From Pseudobacteroides sp035370245 (GTDB lineage Bacteria > Bacillota > Clostridia > Acetivibrionales > DSM-2933): a DNA stretch of 64,000 nt. The stretch is taken from contig DAOOVO010000006.1 of assembly GCA_035370245.1 (NCBI GenBank), positions 8,662 through 72,661 on the forward strand, written 5' to 3'. Positions 63,519 through 64,000 of the stretch are shown one piece after another (position 1 is the first letter of the stretch; the number at the start of each line of letters is the position of its first letter). The position numbers were made by a program, and so were the translations under genes. The notes below the pieces were generated by a model. It had not been told where the DNA came from, searched no databases, and worked only from the letters and a program-made list of their open reading frames with translations.

Positions 63519-63828
63519 ATTGTTTAGCCGCTCCAATCTTAGTTTTTCGATTTTTTACATTTTCTTTTTCATTGTCTTTATGAAAAGTAATTTACCTTTA
63601 TCTGAAAATCCCCTAGAGCTGATGTATCAAATAGTAAGATCATTTTCCTTTTCATATGCCTCCAATATTATACCAGAATTATTGTTATAATATCATTATT
63701 TTCCGTTTATTTAGTTAAGAAATAGTTAAAAATTTGGAAAAGTTATTTCTATAGCATACCTAATCTTACTATAACCACTTTTTTTATAATTTATTTTATA
63801 CAATAACATATACCTGGTTTTTAGACAT

Positions 63829-63868
63829 AAAAAAGCAAGAGAACCTATTTTTCTAGATTCTCTTGCCT
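63829..63868 (-). terminator. Terminator after tRNA-Asn
   Basis: On the minus strand GGCAAGAGAA pairs with TTCTCTTGC and is followed by T6. It ends the 5S-tRNA transcript. The 300 bases between it and the lipoprotein start (63519-63828) show no gene. Confidence 0.8.
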
Positions 63869-63871
63869 TAG

Positions 63872-63944
63872 CTCCTCAAGTAGGACTCGAACCTACGACC
63901 CTGCGGTTAACAGCCGCATGCTCTACCGACTGAGCTATTGAGGA
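63872..63944 (-). tRNA. tRNA-Asn (anticodon GTT)
   Basis: A 73-base cloverleaf: acceptor TCCTCAA/TTGAGGA with G discriminator, D arm GCTCAGTCGGTAGAGC, anticodon loop TGTTAAC giving GTT, and T arm GTAGGTTCGAGTCCTAC. CCA is not encoded. It follows the 5S rRNA by about 8 bases, so it is the distal tRNA of an rRNA operon. Confidence 0.96.
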
Positions 63945-63952
63945 TTATAAAT

Positions 63953-64000
63953 CTGGCGACTACCTATTTTACCGAGACGTGTCCGTCTAAGTATCGTCGG
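63953..64000 (-). rRNA. 5S ribosomal RNA, 3' end (continues beyond window)
   Basis: The 48 bases read on the minus strand end ..GGTAAAATAGGTAGTCGCCAG, the usual clostridial 5S 3' end, including helix I closing bases and the loop E/helix IV part GATACTTAGACGG. About 70 bases of the gene and the 16S/23S genes lie outside to the right. Confidence 0.9.

Overview
The window is AT-rich DNA from an endospore-forming, probably strictly anaerobic Clostridia-type Firmicute. The evidence is the SpoIVFA/SpoIVFB pair, a GerM-type lipoprotein, an FprA flavodiiron protein, an LL-diaminopimelate aminotransferase (DapL), a thioredoxin-reductase-like protein without a readable pyridine-nucleotide site, strong Shine-Dalgarno sequences and several TTG/GTG starts. 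The gene content resembles the cellulolytic Acetivibrio/Ruminiclostridium group, but no sequence here fixes the genus. Almost everything is chromosomal housekeeping; I see no prophage, insertion sequence, CRISPR array or biosynthetic cluster.

Layout. 0-2.3 kb: 5' part of uvrB (minus), a spacer with DnaA-box-like 9-mers, then metF. 2.3-12.4 kb (minus): the conserved shape, division and sporulation locus maf-mreB-mreC-mreD-PBP2-minC-minD-minE-mgsA-spoIVFA-spoIVFB. It has the order known from Bacillus, with a PBP2 gene, minE and methylglyoxal synthase inserted. 12.4-20.5 kb: two copies of a 61-62 bp palindromic element, an unrecognised gene, mecA, a VanW/G5 envelope protein, a PRC-barrel protein, a very acidic membrane protein with four tandem ~86-residue repeats, and a small conserved protein. 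20.6-26.4 kb: lon, a class II aldolase, and the dapF-dapL pair. 26.7-31.1 kb: a YdjM-type membrane protein, then clpS-clpA-aat, a complete bacterial N-degron module. 31.2-36.3 kb: gerM-like, deoC, an ArsR-type regulator, a YkuK-like protein, a thioredoxin-reductase-like flavoprotein, and a four-gene operon of small uncharacterised proteins. 36.3-49.9 kb: a membrane protein, an LTA-synthase-like enzyme, tex, galE, rph-rdgB, a YdcF-like protein with an alpha/beta hydrolase, a radical-SAM protein and a class A PBP. 50-56 kb: proB, a tiny membrane ORF, a PAP2 protein, an MFS exporter with an operator-like palindrome, an FprA flavoprotein and a GGDEF cyclase. 56.6-64 kb: a second, LonB-like protease, the tsaE-tsaB-rimI cluster with an amidohydrolase, a DUF4015-type lipoprotein, tRNA-Asn and the 3' end of a 5S rRNA.

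Together the genes describe cell-envelope construction (elongasome, PBPs, teichoic acid synthesis, DAP for cross-links), division-site placement, sporulation signalling and layered proteolysis (Lon, LonB-like, ClpA/ClpS/Aat, MecA). The least explained items are the small-protein operon at 34.9-36.3 kb with a possible distant relative at 53.7 kb, the tandem-repeat acidic protein at 17.5-19.5 kb, the dispersed palindrome family, and two heptanucleotide-periodic repeats. None can be called a new system from sequence alone.
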